This document shows positions 50,733-60,361 of a stretch of DNA of 64,000 bases, piece after piece (the stretch's first letter is position 1; each line of letters opens with the position of its first letter). The notes below the pieces were generated by a model, which did not search any database, was not told where the DNA came from, and was given only the letters and a program-made list of their open reading frames with translations. The translations under genes and the position numbers were made by a program. This stretch comes from Bradyrhizobium canariense (GTDB lineage Bacteria > Pseudomonadota > Alphaproteobacteria > Rhizobiales > Xanthobacteraceae): NCBI RefSeq assembly GCF_018130465.1, contig NZ_JAFCKJ010000001.1:620001-684000 (forward strand). Direction: 5' to 3'.

Positions 50733-51545
50733 ATGCGTCATCGGTTCAGTCTTGCCCGGCTTCTTGCGTCCACCTCGCTGGTCGCGGCGGTGGCCATGGG
50801 CCTCGGCGGCTGCACGGCGATGTCGAAACTCTCCGACGTCACGGGCTCGGTCGGACCGCGGGCGGAAGCCACCCCCACCGATCCCGCACGCGCCGCCGAA
50901 GTCTATGGCGAGCGCTATCGTGCCAATCCCAAGGACGCCGACGCGGCGCTCGCCTACGGCCAGGCCTTGCGCGCCAACGGCCAGCGCGCCCAGGCCGCCG
51001 CCGTGCTCGAGCAGGCGACCATCGCCAATCCCGGCAACAAGGCGCTGATGGCCCAATACGGCCGCGCGCTCTCCGACAACGGAAATTTCCAGCAAGCCTT
51101 CGACGTGCTGTCGAAGTCGCATTCGCCCGACAACCCGGATTGGCGCCTGCTCTCGGTGCAGGGGACCGCGCTCGATCAGATGGGCCGTCACGAGGAAGCG
51201 CGCTCCTATTATGCGAGCGCGCTCAAGATAGCGCCAGGCGATCCCGGCGTGCTCTCCAATCTCGGCCTGTCCTACATGTTGTCGAGAGACCTGCCGAAGG
51301 CCGAGGACGCGCTGCGGCAGGCCTATGCCTCGCCGCGCGCAAGCGCGCGGGTGCGGCAGAATCTCGGTCTGGTCGTCGGTCTCCAGGGCCGCTTCGCCGA
51401 AGCCGAGACCATCGTGAAGGCAGACCTGCCGCCGGACCAGGCTGCGGCCAATGTCGCCTATCTCAAGGAAATGCTGACCCGCAGCGACGTCACGCGGCGT
51501 GCGCCGAAGCGGACTCCGGTCGCCTCGCTCGGCCAGCCCGACTGA
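50733..51545 (+). CDS. tadD: TPR lipoprotein, TadD-like pilus assembly protein
   Basis: A 270-residue protein with a lipoprotein signal (lipobox LGGC near residue 27) and about five tetratricopeptide-like units between 50 and 240 (AAEVYGERYRANPKDADAAL; AARSYYASALKIAPGDPGVL-type). TadD proteins of Tad systems have this form and help secretin assembly. It points toward tadC and ends 60 bases from it, convergent, at one end of the Tad cluster. Confidence 0.82.
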   Translation: MRHRFSLARLLASTSLVAAVAMGLGGCTAMSKLSDVTGSVGPRAEATPTDPARAAEVYGERYRANPKDADAALAYGQALRANGQRAQAAAVLEQATIANPGNKALMAQYGRALSDNGNFQQAFDVLSKSHSPDNPDWRLLSVQGTALDQMGRHEEARSYYASALKIAPGDPGVLSNLGLSYMLSRDLPKAEDALRQAYASPRASARVRQNLGLVVGLQGRFAEAETIVKADLPPDQAAANVAYLKEMLTRSDVTRRAPKRTPVASLGQPD

Positions 51546-51578
51546 TCAGACGTGATCTTCCAGTCTTGAAGGCGCCCG

Positions 51579-51596
51579 CGGACCGCGCGCGGTCCG
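51579..51596. terminator. Possible shared terminator between tadD and tadC
   Basis: CGGACCGCGCGCGGTCCG is a perfect 18-bp palindrome sitting in the 60-base gap between two convergent genes. It lacks a clear T-tract, so termination is only suggested. Confidence 0.4.
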
Positions 51597-51605
51597 AGTC
51601 TCACG

Positions 51606-52580
51606 TCATTGCATCTCGCTGATCTTGATGCCGGTCGGTCCGAGAATGACGACGAACAGCACCGGCAGAAAGAACAGGATCATCGGCACCGTCAGCTTCG
51701 GCGGCAGCGCGGCGGCCTTCTTCTCGGCTTCGTTCATGCGCATATCGCGGTTTTCCTGCGCCATCACTCGCAGGGATTGGCCGAGCGGGGTGCCGTAACG
51801 CTCCGCCTGCTGGAGCGCGAGACATACCGACTTGACGCCCTCGAGGCCGGTGCGCCGCGCGAGGTTCTCATAGGCGACCTTGCGATCCTGCAAATAGGAC
51901 AGTTCGGCCGTGGTCAGGGTGAACTCCTCCGACAGCGCGATCGACTGGCCCACGATTTCGACCGCGACCTTCCGGAACGCCATCTCGACCGACATGCCGG
52001 ATTCGATGCAGATCAGGAGCAGGTCGAGCGCATCGGGAAAGGCGCGCTTGATCGAGAGTTGGCGCTTGGAGATCGCGTTCCTGAGGAACAGCATCGGCGC
52101 CTGAAGTCCGAGATAGGCCGCACCGACGCAGATGCCGATCTTGATCGGCATCGACTGCTCCATATGCGCGATCAGGAACACGTAGACGACCGAGCCGACG
52201 AACAGCACGAGCGGGGCCACCAGGCGGGCAAACAGGAAGGTGATGTAGGGCGCGTGGCCTCGATAGCCCGCCATGATGAGCTTGTCCCGCGCAGCTTCCT
52301 GCGCGAGCCATTTGGTCAGGTTGAAGTCATCGACGACCTTCGAGACGAGCTGCTTCGGCGTCTGGCGCAGCGAGACTTTTTCGCTCTTGTGGAGGCGCTC
52401 GCGCTCGCGCTGCCGGATGCGCTCACGTTCGTTCGCCACCGCCTTCATGCGCTTGGAAAGGCCCTCGCCGGCGAGCAGCGGCATCACCAGCGTATAGACG
52501 GTGGCGCTGGCGGCGACGGCCGCCAGCAGCATCGTCATGAAGTGGACGTCGTGAAGTTTCGCAACGAGGAACTCTACCAT
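51606..52580 (-). CDS. tadC: Tad inner-membrane platform protein TadC
   Basis: A 324-residue protein with a T2SSF domain: hydrophobic segments near 15-35, 110-150 and at the C-terminus, and the cytoplasmic run RAFPDALDLLLICIESGMSVEMAFRKVA. AQENRDMRMNEAEKKAAALPPKLTVPMILFFLP closes the protein. With TadB it forms the platform on which the CpaF ATPase acts. It is last in the minus-strand operon, 9 bases after tadB. Confidence 0.92.
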   Translation of the reverse strand: MVEFLVAKLHDVHFMTMLLAAVAASATVYTLVMPLLAGEGLSKRMKAVANERERIRQRERERLHKSEKVSLRQTPKQLVSKVVDDFNLTKWLAQEAARDKLIMAGYRGHAPYITFLFARLVAPLVLFVGSVVYVFLIAHMEQSMPIKIGICVGAAYLGLQAPMLFLRNAISKRQLSIKRAFPDALDLLLICIESGMSVEMAFRKVAVEIVGQSIALSEEFTLTTAELSYLQDRKVAYENLARRTGLEGVKSVCLALQQAERYGTPLGQSLRVMAQENRDMRMNEAEKKAAALPPKLTVPMILFFLPVLFVVILGPTGIKISEMQ

Positions 52581-52589
52581 AAGGCACCA

Positions 52590-53567
52590 TCAGAAGTCGA
52601 AGTTGATCATCTTCTTCATCACCATGATGCCGATCGACATCCAGACGACGCAGCCGACCAGCATGAGCTGGCCGGTGGGATGAGTCCAAAGCATCGAGAT
52701 ATAGCCGGGCGTCGTGAGGTAGACGAGGAACATCACGATCGGCGGCAGCGAGCCGATGATGCCGGCCGAGGCCTTGGCTTCCATCGACATCGCCTGGATC
52801 TTCTCTTTCATCTTCTTGCGGTCGCGCAGCACCTTGGAGAGGTTGCCGAGCGCTTCGGAGAGGTTGCCGCCCGACTTCTGCTGGATCGAGATGACGATGC
52901 CGAAGAAGTTGGCCTCGGGCAGCGGCATGCGATCGTAGAGTCGCGTGCAGGCCTCGCCGAGCGGCATGCCGACCGCCTGCGTCTCGATGATGGACAGAAA
53001 CTCGGAGCGCAGCGGCTCTGGCGCGTCGGCGGCGACGACCTTGATCGATTCGAACAGCGGCAGGCCCGCCTTGATGCCGCGGACGATCACGTCGACCGCG
53101 TCGGGCAGAGCCTTCAGGAATTTGGCTTCGCGGCGCTTCTTCAGAAAGCCCAGCGCCCAGCGTGGCAGACCGAGGCCGCCGGCAAAGGCAAGGCCGGCGG
53201 CGCCGAGCAGCCCGCCGCCGACGAACAAGGCTACTGCGAACAGCACGCCCGCCACGACGGCGGACACGATCCAGAATTTCTGCGGCGCCCAGTCGAGGCC
53301 GGCCTGCGAGAGGCGGACACTGAGCGGGACGCTCTTCTCCTGCAGGCGCCGCGCCTCGAGATCCTTGAGGGAGGTCTCGACCTGCTCACGGCGGGAGCGC
53401 TGCGTCTTCTCGGCCGCGCGGGCCGTGGGCGCCTCCGCGCGCGAGATCGAGGCACGGCGGCTCTCCGCCTTCCGTTCCCCGGACAGCATTGGATAAAGGA
53501 AGACCCAAGCGAGGCCGCCGACGGCGGCGGTGGCGAGGAAGCTGAGGGCAAGGACTTGCATGTTCAT
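52590..53567 (-). CDS. tadB: Tad inner-membrane platform protein TadB
   Basis: A 325-residue protein with an N-terminal membrane segment (MQVLALSFLATAAVGGLAWV), a basic cytoplasmic linker, and a T2SSF domain (ALPDAVDVIVRGIKAGLPLFESIKVVA; FFGIVISIQQKSGGNLSEALGNLS). ATG at 53567 gives the usual start; the frame before it is antisense noise over cpaF. It lies 16 bases downstream of the cpaF stop. Confidence 0.92.
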   Translation of the reverse strand: MNMQVLALSFLATAAVGGLAWVFLYPMLSGERKAESRRASISRAEAPTARAAEKTQRSRREQVETSLKDLEARRLQEKSVPLSVRLSQAGLDWAPQKFWIVSAVVAGVLFAVALFVGGGLLGAAGLAFAGGLGLPRWALGFLKKRREAKFLKALPDAVDVIVRGIKAGLPLFESIKVVAADAPEPLRSEFLSIIETQAVGMPLGEACTRLYDRMPLPEANFFGIVISIQQKSGGNLSEALGNLSKVLRDRKKMKEKIQAMSMEAKASAGIIGSLPPIVMFLVYLTTPGYISMLWTHPTGQLMLVGCVVWMSIGIMVMKKMINFDF

Positions 53568-53583
53568 GGCTGTGCGGACCTGC

Positions 53584-55047
53584 TCACGTCGGGGGAGCCA
53601 CTTCCGCGGCATCGAGCGCCGCGGCAAGGCGCTTCTCTTCGCCGTAATAGCGGGCACGTTCCCAGAACTTCGGGCGGCCGATTCCGGTCGACCGGTGCCG
53701 GCCGATGATCTTGCCGTTGGCATCCTCGCCGATCATGTCGTAGAGGAAGACGTCCTGGGTGATGATGGTGTCGCCTTCCATGCCCATCACCTCGGTGATG
53801 TGGGTGATGCGGCGCGAACCGTCGCGCAGGCGCGCGGCCTGGACGATGACGTCGATCGAGGCGCAGATCATCTCGCGGATTGTTCGCGAAGGAAGCGAAA
53901 AGCCGCCCATCGTGATCATGGATTCGCAGCGCGATAGCGCCTCGCGCGGATTGTTGGCGTGCAGCGTGCCCATCGAGCCGTCATGGCCGGTGTTCATGGC
54001 CTGGAGCAGGTCGAACGCCTCGGGTCCGCGGACTTCGCCGACGATGATGCGTTCGGGACGCATACGCAGGCAGTTGCGCACCAGCTCGCGCATGGTGACC
54101 TGGCCCTCGCCCTCGATGTTGGGCGGGCGGGTTTCCAGTCGCACCACGTGCGGTTGCTGGAGCTGAAGTTCGGCGGCGTCTTCGCAGGTGATGACGCGCT
54201 CGTCGTGCTCGATGTAGTTGGTCAGGCAGTTGAGCAACGTGGTCTTGCCCGAGCCGGTACCGCCGGAGATCAGCACGTTGCAGCGGACGCGGCCGATGAT
54301 CTGGAGAATTTCCGCGCCTTCCGGCGAGATTGCGCCGAACTTGACGAGCTGATCGAGCGTCAGCTTGTCCTTCTTGAATTTTCGGATGGTGAGCGTGGGG
54401 CCGTCGATCGACAGCGGGGGCACGATGGCGTTGACGCGGGAGCCGTCGGCCAGGCGCGCGTCGCAGATCGGCGAGGATTCGTCGACGCGCCGGCCGACCT
54501 GGCTGACGATGCGCTGGCAGATGTTGAGGAGCTGCTGGTTGTCGCGGAAACGGATGCCGGTGCGCTGAATCTTGCCGGCGACCTCGATGTAGACGGTGTT
54601 GGCGCCGTTGACCATGATGTCCGCGATGTCGTCGCGCGACAACAGCGGCTCCAGCGGACCGTAGCCGAGGACGTCATTGCAGATGTCGTCGAGCAGCTCT
54701 TCCTGCTCGGCGATCGACATCACGATGTTCTTGATCGCGATGATCTCGTTGACGATGTCGCGGATTTCCTCGCGCGCGGACTCGGAATCGAGCTTGGCTA
54801 GCTGGGCGAGGTCGATGGCCTCGATCAGCGCGCCGAAGATGGTCGCCTTGACCTCGTAATAATTGTCCGAGCGGCGGGCTTCCATGGTCGGCGCAGGCTT
54901 CGCCGGGGCAAGCGGCGGCGAGGCGACTGCCGGTGGCGGCGGCGCGCGCGACACGGCGGGCGCCGGAGCCTGGGCAGGCTCTGGCGACACGGCGCCGGGC
55001 TTCAGGGCCCGTGGGTCGGTGTCTGTTCCGCTACGCTTACCGAACAC
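53584..55047 (-). CDS. cpaF: Tad secretion ATPase CpaF/TadA
   Basis: A 487-residue hexameric ATPase of the GspE/VirB11 family. A Pro/Ala-rich N-terminus is followed by the N-terminal domain and then Walker [17 protein letters not shown] (about 260), the Asp box [10 protein letters not shown] and [38 protein letters not shown] with Walker B and His box. It powers assembly (and probably retraction) of the Flp pilus. The start is GTG with GGAG 8 bases upstream. Confidence 0.95.
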   Translation of the reverse strand: MFGKRSGTDTDPRALKPGAVSPEPAQAPAPAVSRAPPPPAVASPPLAPAKPAPTMEARRSDNYYEVKATIFGALIEAIDLAQLAKLDSESAREEIRDIVNEIIAIKNIVMSIAEQEELLDDICNDVLGYGPLEPLLSRDDIADIMVNGANTVYIEVAGKIQRTGIRFRDNQQLLNICQRIVSQVGRRVDESSPICDARLADGSRVNAIVPPLSIDGPTLTIRKFKKDKLTLDQLVKFGAISPEGAEILQIIGRVRCNVLISGGTGSGKTTLLNCLTNYIEHDERVITCEDAAELQLQQPHVVRLETRPPNIEGEGQVTMRELVRNCLRMRPERIIVGEVRGPEAFDLLQAMNTGHDGSMGTLHANNPREALSRCESMITMGGFSLPSRTIREMICASIDVIVQAARLRDGSRRITHITEVMGMEGDTIITQDVFLYDMIGEDANGKIIGRHRSTGIGRPKFWERARYYGEEKRLAAALDAAEVAPPT

Positions 55048-55068
55048 TTAACAACTCCACGCGGGGAC

Positions 55069-56337
55069 TTATTTTCCCCGCAACTTCTCAATCAGGGGTG
55101 AAAGCAAGGACGATTTTTGCTTCTTCGTCTCGCTGCGGCCGGTCAGGCGTTGGGCGATCTGAAGGAACATCTCGATCGACTTATGGTTGGCCGAGATCTC
55201 TGCGATCATCTGGCCGTTATTGGCCGCCGAGCCGAAGGTCTGCGGCTCGAACGGGATCGAGACGACCGGCTGGCTCTCGATCGCCTTGGCGAACTCCGCC
55301 GCGGCGATTTCGGGCCGTTTCGGCACGCCGACCTGGTTCAGGCAGTAGAGCGGCGGCCGGTCGTTGGGGCGCGCAGCCTTCAGGAGATCGAACAGGTTCT
55401 TGGTGTTGCGCAAATTGGCGAGGTCGGGCGACGCCACGATCAGGATGTCGTCCGCTCCGATCAAGGCGCGTTTGGTCCAGCCCAACCATTGGTGCGGAAC
55501 GTCGAGCACGATACAGGGCATGGTGGAGCGCAGCGTGTCGAACACGGCATCGAAGGCGTCGGTGCCGAAATCATAGACCCGGTCGAGCGTCGCCGGCGCC
55601 GCCAGCAGGCTGAGGTGGTCGGTGCATTTCGACAGCAGTCGGTCGATGAAGGCGGTATCGACGCGATCGGGCGAGAACACGGCGTCGGCAATACCCTGCG
55701 GCGGATCCTGGTTATAGTCGAGCCCGGCAGTGCCGAAGGCGAGGTCGAGGTCGGCGACGACCGCGTCCATCGCGAGATCGCGGGCGATCGCCCAGGCCAC
55801 GTTGTGGGCGATGGTTGACGCGCCGACGCCGCCCTTGGCGCCGACCACGGCGATGATGCGGCCGACGGCCTTGGCTTCCGGCGCCGAGAACAGGTTGCAG
55901 ATCGAGCGCACGACGTCGATCGCGCCGACCGGCGCAAGCACGTAATCGCTGACGCCGCGGCGCACCAGCTCGCGGTAGAGCGTGACGTCGTTGATGCGAC
56001 CGATCACGACCACGCGGGTGCCGGCGTCGCAGACGGTCGCGAGATGGTCGAGCCCGCCCAGGAGGTCGTTGCGGCCGTCGCTTTCGAGCACGATCACGTT
56101 CGGCGTGGGTGCCGAGCGGTATGCTTCGACCGCAGCCGCCATGCCGCCCATCTGGATCTTCAGATGGGCCTTGCCGAGACGGCGATCTTCGCCGGCCGAC
56201 TGCACGGCGGCCGCCGTTTCCACGGTCTCGCAGAAAGCCTGGACGGAAACGCGCGGCGAAGGCGCAATATGCTCCTCGATCGGCGGGAGAGATGCTTCAG
56301 ACTGCTCTTCTTGGGGCTGGCGGGCGTAGCTGATCAT
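55069..56337 (-). CDS. cpaE: Tad localisation ATPase-like protein CpaE/TadZ
   Basis: A 422-residue protein with an N-terminal receiver-like domain (VIVLESDGRNDLLGGLDHLA) and a C-terminal ParA/MinD-like domain. The Walker A region reads VVGAKGGVGASTIAHNVA: the signature lysine of the deviant motif is kept but the second lysine is replaced by alanine, as in atypical TadZ proteins. It probably positions the pilus machine at the cell pole. ATG at 56337 overlaps the cpaD stop by four bases (ATGA). Confidence 0.92.
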   Translation of the reverse strand: MISYARQPQEEQSEASLPPIEEHIAPSPRVSVQAFCETVETAAAVQSAGEDRRLGKAHLKIQMGGMAAAVEAYRSAPTPNVIVLESDGRNDLLGGLDHLATVCDAGTRVVVIGRINDVTLYRELVRRGVSDYVLAPVGAIDVVRSICNLFSAPEAKAVGRIIAVVGAKGGVGASTIAHNVAWAIARDLAMDAVVADLDLAFGTAGLDYNQDPPQGIADAVFSPDRVDTAFIDRLLSKCTDHLSLLAAPATLDRVYDFGTDAFDAVFDTLRSTMPCIVLDVPHQWLGWTKRALIGADDILIVASPDLANLRNTKNLFDLLKAARPNDRPPLYCLNQVGVPKRPEIAAAEFAKAIESQPVVSIPFEPQTFGSAANNGQMIAEISANHKSIEMFLQIAQRLTGRSETKKQKSSLLSPLIEKLRGK

Positions 56338-57071
56338 TTGCCGGTGTCGCTGAGTTTGGCCCTGTCGGCCTCTGGATAGGCGACCGCCGTCGGCATTCCC
56401 TTGCGATACTTCTCGAACGCGGCAGTGCGCCGCGCCGTGTAGGACGGCGTTTCGGGCCGCGGCTGCTCGAGATCCGACGGATTGTCGACCATCGCCGCGA
56501 GGTTGCGCTGATAGGCGCAGCCGTAATTGTAATAGTCCTTGTTCTCGAACCAGCTCTTGTTCTTGATCGAAGGGCCGATGTCTTCCGGCCACAGGCCGCA
56601 GGGACCCGCGACCGCGGCGATCTTGGAATAGGTGAGCCGGATCGGCGGCAGGAAGCGCTTGTCTTCCGGCTGGTAAGAGCGGGCGCTGACGCCGCGCGGC
56701 GGAACGCCCGCCGCCGACAGCATCGCCTGGATTTCACGCATGGTGTCCGCGACCGGACGCGCGTTGGGCGTGCCGGACGGTACGTCGATCCGGATCGCGC
56801 CGGTGCCTTCGTGCAGCCAGGCCGACGCGACACCCATCACGTCGGCGCGCTGGGCGGCGGTCAAGCCGCCGCGGGCATGGCCGACGAAGACGACGATGGA
56901 GCGATTCTGCTCCTCGATCGCGATCGGATGGCGCTGCTTGTAGTCGTCGGGAATGGAGGCCGTGACCGCTTCGTCGTGCTGGCAGCCGCCAAGAGCGAGC
57001 GCCATGCCGACGAGTGCGCCACCGAGGTGGATGGCGCGCCTGCGAATCTGGGGTGGGCTAGTGATCTTCAT
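56334..57071 (-). CDS. cpaD: Pilus biogenesis lipoprotein CpaD
   Basis: A 245-residue lipoprotein with lipobox LGGC near residue 30. The body contains SIVVFVGHARGGLTAAQRADV (an OmpA-like/CpaD pattern) and NKSWFENKDYYNYGCAYQRNLAAMVDNPSDLEQPRPETP, which is diagnostic of CpaD. It acts at the outer membrane with the CpaC secretin. It lies 17 bases after the cpaC stop. Confidence 0.92.
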   Translation of the reverse strand: MKITSPPQIRRRAIHLGGALVGMALALGGCQHDEAVTASIPDDYKQRHPIAIEEQNRSIVVFVGHARGGLTAAQRADVMGVASAWLHEGTGAIRIDVPSGTPNARPVADTMREIQAMLSAAGVPPRGVSARSYQPEDKRFLPPIRLTYSKIAAVAGPCGLWPEDIGPSIKNKSWFENKDYYNYGCAYQRNLAAMVDNPSDLEQPRPETPSYTARRTAAFEKYRKGMPTAVAYPEADRAKLSDTGK

Positions 57072-57088
57072 GAAGTCCCCGTTCCGCC

Positions 57089-58579
57089 TCAGTCGGTGAT
57101 GAAGCCGTAGGTGCCGCGGTAGTTCTTGGCCGGTTCGGTCCGGCCTGGCACGCCGTAGATGCGGTTGATGTTGCCGAGCAGCTCGGCCTGCGGATCCGCA
57201 GGCGCGGAGAAGCCATCATCCGGCCGCGACAGGTCCTTTTGCGCAACTGCGCGAACGATATAGGGCGTCACGATCACGACCAGCTCGGTCGCGTTGTTGA
57301 CGAAGTCGCGGCTGCGGAACAGCGTGCCGAGGACCGGAAGCTGCATCAGACCCGGCAGTCCGCTGACCGCCTGCTTGGTCTGCTGCTGGATCAGGCCGGC
57401 CATCGCCATCGCGCCGCCGGAGGGAATTTCCAGCGAGGTCTCTGCGCGGCGGGTCTTGATCGAGGGCACCGTGAGCGAGTTGACCGAGGTCGAGGTCACG
57501 GCCTGGGACAGTGTGATCGCGTTTTCGTTTGAGAGCTCAGAGACCTCGGTCATCACCCGCAGGCTGATCTTGCCCTCGGTGAGAACGACGGGGGTGAAGT
57601 TGAGCGAGATGCCGAACTTCTTGAAGCTGATCTGGGTGGTACAGACATGCGTGGTCGGGTCGCACGCATAGCCCGCAGGCACCGGGAATTCACCGCCGGC
57701 GATGAACGTTGCCGATTCACCGGAGATCGCGGTCAGGTTCGGTTCGGCCAGGGTCCGGATCACGCCCGCGGTCTCCATCGCACGCAGGGTGGCCTGCACC
57801 GACGGGGTCGCGCCGAACTTCGTGGTCAGGTTGTTGCCGTCGACGAGATTGTGGCCGAGAGCCGTGAACGGATTGGAGTTGCTGAAGCTGACGACCGAGG
57901 TGCCGTAGTTGAGGTTGGCGGTGAGGTCGATTCCGAGCTGCTTGACGATGCTGCGCTGGACTTCCGCGACGGTCACCTTGAGCATGACCTGGTCGCGGCC
58001 GCGGACCACGATCGAGTTCACGACCTTCTCGGGGCCGCCGGCAAGGCGCGCGGCGAGGTCGTTGGCCTGCTGGGCCTCGGCCGGATTCGCGGCCGAACCG
58101 GTCAGGATGATACCGTCGCCGAGCCCGTCGATCTGGATGTCTGAATTCGGCAGGACCTGCTTCAGCGCGGCCCGCACGCCGTTGAGGTCGCGCTTGACCG
58201 CGATGTCATAGGCCGCAATCTGCTGGCCGGCGGAATCGAAGAACACGATGTTGGTCTGGCCGATCGAGGCGCCGATGATGTAGGCGCGCTGCGCCGAGCG
58301 AACGACCGCATTGGCGATCTTCGGATCAGCAACCAGCACGTCCTTGATGTCGCGCGGAAGGTCGATCACGATCGACTTGCCGACGCCGAGCGAGAGGAAT
58401 CGCGCGTTCATCTGACCATCGGCCGCAGCCTGCGCCACAGGGCGATAGTCGGCGGCGACCGCGGGGGTCAGCACCGGGTTGAGCGCGAGCGCGACGGCAG
58501 CCGAAAACGACAGGGCTCGGACCACAGAGGTTCGCATCGTCGCCAAATTCGCCCCGCATTTCATATCGACAGTCCTCAT
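57089..58579 (-). CDS. cpaC: Tad outer-membrane secretin CpaC/RcpA
   Basis: A 496-residue secretin. After a signal peptide (cleavage near AVAA) come the pilus-formation N-terminal domain (LGVGKSIVIDLPRDIKDVLVADPKI), a BON-like unit, and the secretin domain with NLTAISGESATFIAGGEFPVP and SLEIPSGGAMAMAGLIQQQ. It forms the outer-membrane pore for the pilus. ATG at 58579 has GAAGG 5 bases away and overlaps the cpaB stop by four bases. The extra stretch YACDPTTHVC in the secretin domain contains two cysteines that could bond. Confidence 0.94.
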   Translation of the reverse strand: MRTVDMKCGANLATMRTSVVRALSFSAAVALALNPVLTPAVAADYRPVAQAAADGQMNARFLSLGVGKSIVIDLPRDIKDVLVADPKIANAVVRSAQRAYIIGASIGQTNIVFFDSAGQQIAAYDIAVKRDLNGVRAALKQVLPNSDIQIDGLGDGIILTGSAANPAEAQQANDLAARLAGGPEKVVNSIVVRGRDQVMLKVTVAEVQRSIVKQLGIDLTANLNYGTSVVSFSNSNPFTALGHNLVDGNNLTTKFGATPSVQATLRAMETAGVIRTLAEPNLTAISGESATFIAGGEFPVPAGYACDPTTHVCTTQISFKKFGISLNFTPVVLTEGKISLRVMTEVSELSNENAITLSQAVTSTSVNSLTVPSIKTRRAETSLEIPSGGAMAMAGLIQQQTKQAVSGLPGLMQLPVLGTLFRSRDFVNNATELVVIVTPYIVRAVAQKDLSRPDDGFSAPADPQAELLGNINRIYGVPGRTEPAKNYRGTYGFITD

Positions 58580-59373
58580 CGTGCCTTCGCCGTCGAGCTT
58601 GGGATACCGTAGCGAATGATCGAAATGCCATCGCGCTTCTGCGCGGAGTCATCGAGCGTGATCTCGCTCAGCTTGACGTCGACGATGCTGCGCAGCGCCA
58701 GCGACAGCGTGCCGCTCTGGCGCGCGGCGGAGAGCGTCGCGGTCTGCGCGGGGTTGAGTTCGAGGGTGACGGTCTTGCCGACCACCGCGTTCTGGCCGTC
58801 CTTCTCCTTGGGCGCCTGGTCGATGGCCAGGACGCGGATATTGGCCAGGATGATCTCGGACGTGACGACGTCAGGGGCGCCGCTGCTCTGGTCCGGGTTC
58901 TTGAGACGGCGCGTCAGAAGCACGTCGACGCGGTCGTTGGGCAGGATGAAGCCGCCTGCGCCGGTCTCCGGCGAGATCTCGGTCGAGATCGCCCGCATGC
59001 CGGTGGGCAGGATTGCCGCCATGAAGCCGGAGCCTTCGGCCTTGACCAGCTTCTGGTCGCGGATCGGCTCACCCTGGATGAAGGGGGCGCGTGCGATCGA
59101 GCCGGTGACCTGGGTTACCCCCTCGGGGCGCTCGGTGCGGCGGATGAAGGTGGCGCTGGCGGTCGCGGTCGGCCAGGTCTGCCATTGCACGTCTTCCGGC
59201 TTGACGGTCTGGCCGAGGCCGATGTCGTTCTTGGCGACCAGGACGTCGACGGTCGGAAGCTGCGCGACCGGAGCCGGAGGCGGCGCAGAATTGTCTGAGC
59301 CGCTCGCCAGATACGCGGCGACACCGCCGGCGCAGATGGCGACCGTCAGGACGACAATGCGTGCCCTATTCAT
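58576..59373 (-). CDS. cpaB: Flp pilus assembly protein CpaB/RcpC
   Basis: A 265-residue protein with an N-terminal membrane segment (RIVVLTVAICAGGVAAYLA) and an SAF domain starting TVDVLVAKNDIGLGQTVKPEDVQWQTWP. The RcpC domain contains FILPNDRVDVLLTRR. It is a periplasmic partner of the secretin. ATG at 59373 is preferred to GTG nine bases upstream because of spacing to GGAAAG. It is first in the compact cpaBCDEF-tadBC operon; a 127-base gap upstream separates it from cpaA. Confidence 0.92.
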   Translation of the reverse strand: MNRARIVVLTVAICAGGVAAYLASGSDNSAPPPAPVAQLPTVDVLVAKNDIGLGQTVKPEDVQWQTWPTATASATFIRRTERPEGVTQVTGSIARAPFIQGEPIRDQKLVKAEGSGFMAAILPTGMRAISTEISPETGAGGFILPNDRVDVLLTRRLKNPDQSSGAPDVVTSEIILANIRVLAIDQAPKEKDGQNAVVGKTVTLELNPAQTATLSAARQSGTLSLALRSIVDVKLSEITLDDSAQKRDGISIIRYGIPSSTAKAR

Positions 59374-59500
59374 ACGCTTCACTTTCCAACAAACGCCGCG
59401 ACGCTGACGCCGCCGTAATCGGCAGTTGACCAGCTATTCGTCAAAGCATGGTTAATGAGGCGTATCTAAATCGCGTTAACGCCGGGTTTACCCGATGCGT

Positions 59501-60025
59501 TCAGCGCAATGCGAGGTGAGCGAGGTCGATCGCCTTCACCCATTCGGTCTCCGGGTAGACCATCAGCGCGCTCAGTGCGAGCGCGATGCCGTAGGGAATG
59601 CCGCTCTCCTTGGCGTGCAGCCGCGCAAGCCAGGCCTGGCCCGCCAGCCCGTAAGGCAGCGGCCACTGCCGGAACTGGAGCAGGAGCAGCGTCAGCGCCC
59701 CGCCGAACAGCGAGGCGTAGAGCAGGAAGTTCATCAGTTGCGCGAACCCGAACCAGAGCGCGACGGAGGCCGCGACCTTGGCATCGCCGCCGCCGACCCA
59801 GCCCATCGCAAAACAGGTGAAGGCCACGACCAGGACAAGCGCGCCGGCGCCGACATGGCTCAGCATCTCATAAGGTGCCATGCCACCGGCGAGAGCGAGC
59901 GCGAAAAAGCCGGCGACCAGCGCCAGCGATACGCGGTTCGAGATCGTCATGGTGAAGAGATCGCTCGCGGCGGCAAACGCCATCAGGGCAGGGAAGAGCA
60001 GAAGGCGCGCAAGGTCGAGGATCAT
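59501..60025 (-). CDS. cpaA: Prepilin peptidase CpaA/TadV
   Basis: A 174-residue A24-family aspartic peptidase of the inner membrane with about six hydrophobic segments. The catalytic aspartates are D22 (AASDLFTM) and the one in GWVGGGDAKV. It cleaves the leader of the Flp pilin and of the TadE/TadG pseudopilins encoded nearby. It lacks the N-methylation domain, as normal for CpaA. Confidence 0.93.
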   Translation of the reverse strand: MILDLARLLLFPALMAFAAASDLFTMTISNRVSLALVAGFFALALAGGMAPYEMLSHVGAGALVLVVAFTCFAMGWVGGGDAKVAASVALWFGFAQLMNFLLYASLFGGALTLLLLQFRQWPLPYGLAGQAWLARLHAKESGIPYGIALALSALMVYPETEWVKAIDLAHLALR

Positions 60026-60147
60026 GGGCTGCGTCTTAAGGCCTGGGTTTGCCGCGGAGCTGGCGTCGCCGGATGCTACCCGGCAGTGCTAAACAAACCG
60101 AAAACGGCGGCAGCGGTCTCGCGGAGCGGAACCAGCCGAAAGTGTGC

Positions 60148-60294
60148 TCACCAGAAGATGGCGATGCGCGCGGCGAGCGCGACCGTCGCAAGCAGCAGCG
60201 CAAGGCAGACCCAGTAGGCCGGCGAGCCGTTCTGCGCCGTCTCCGCCTCGTTCGCCGCGACCGCGGCATCGGTTCTGTACTTGCTCAACGCCAC
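60148..60294 (-). CDS. Possible 48-residue membrane peptide between pilin and cpaA
   Basis: An open frame from GTG that encodes a polar N-terminus (ALSKYRTDAAVAANEAETAQ) followed by one clean membrane segment (YWVCLALLLATVALAARIAI) and a C-terminal FW. The codon choice is GC-rich like the neighbours. There is no clear ribosome site, and a terminator lies just upstream, so it would need readthrough or its own promoter. It is a candidate only. Confidence 0.4.
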   Translation of the reverse strand: MALSKYRTDAAVAANEAETAQNGSPAYWVCLALLLATVALAARIAIFW

Positions 60295-60308
60295 TGGAAC
60301 TCGCCGTC

Positions 60309-60338
60309 TAAAAAACAAAGGCCCCGGAGGTCCGGGGC
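60309..60338. terminator. Intrinsic terminator after the Flp pilin gene
   Basis: GCCCCGG / CCGGGGC form a 7-bp stem around AGGT. On the minus strand it is followed by CCTTTGTTTTTT; on the plus strand by TTTTG, so it can work both ways. It lies 24 bases after the pilin stop. Confidence 0.85.
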
Positions 60339-60361
60339 TTTTGCCGTCGTTGGTCGGTCGC

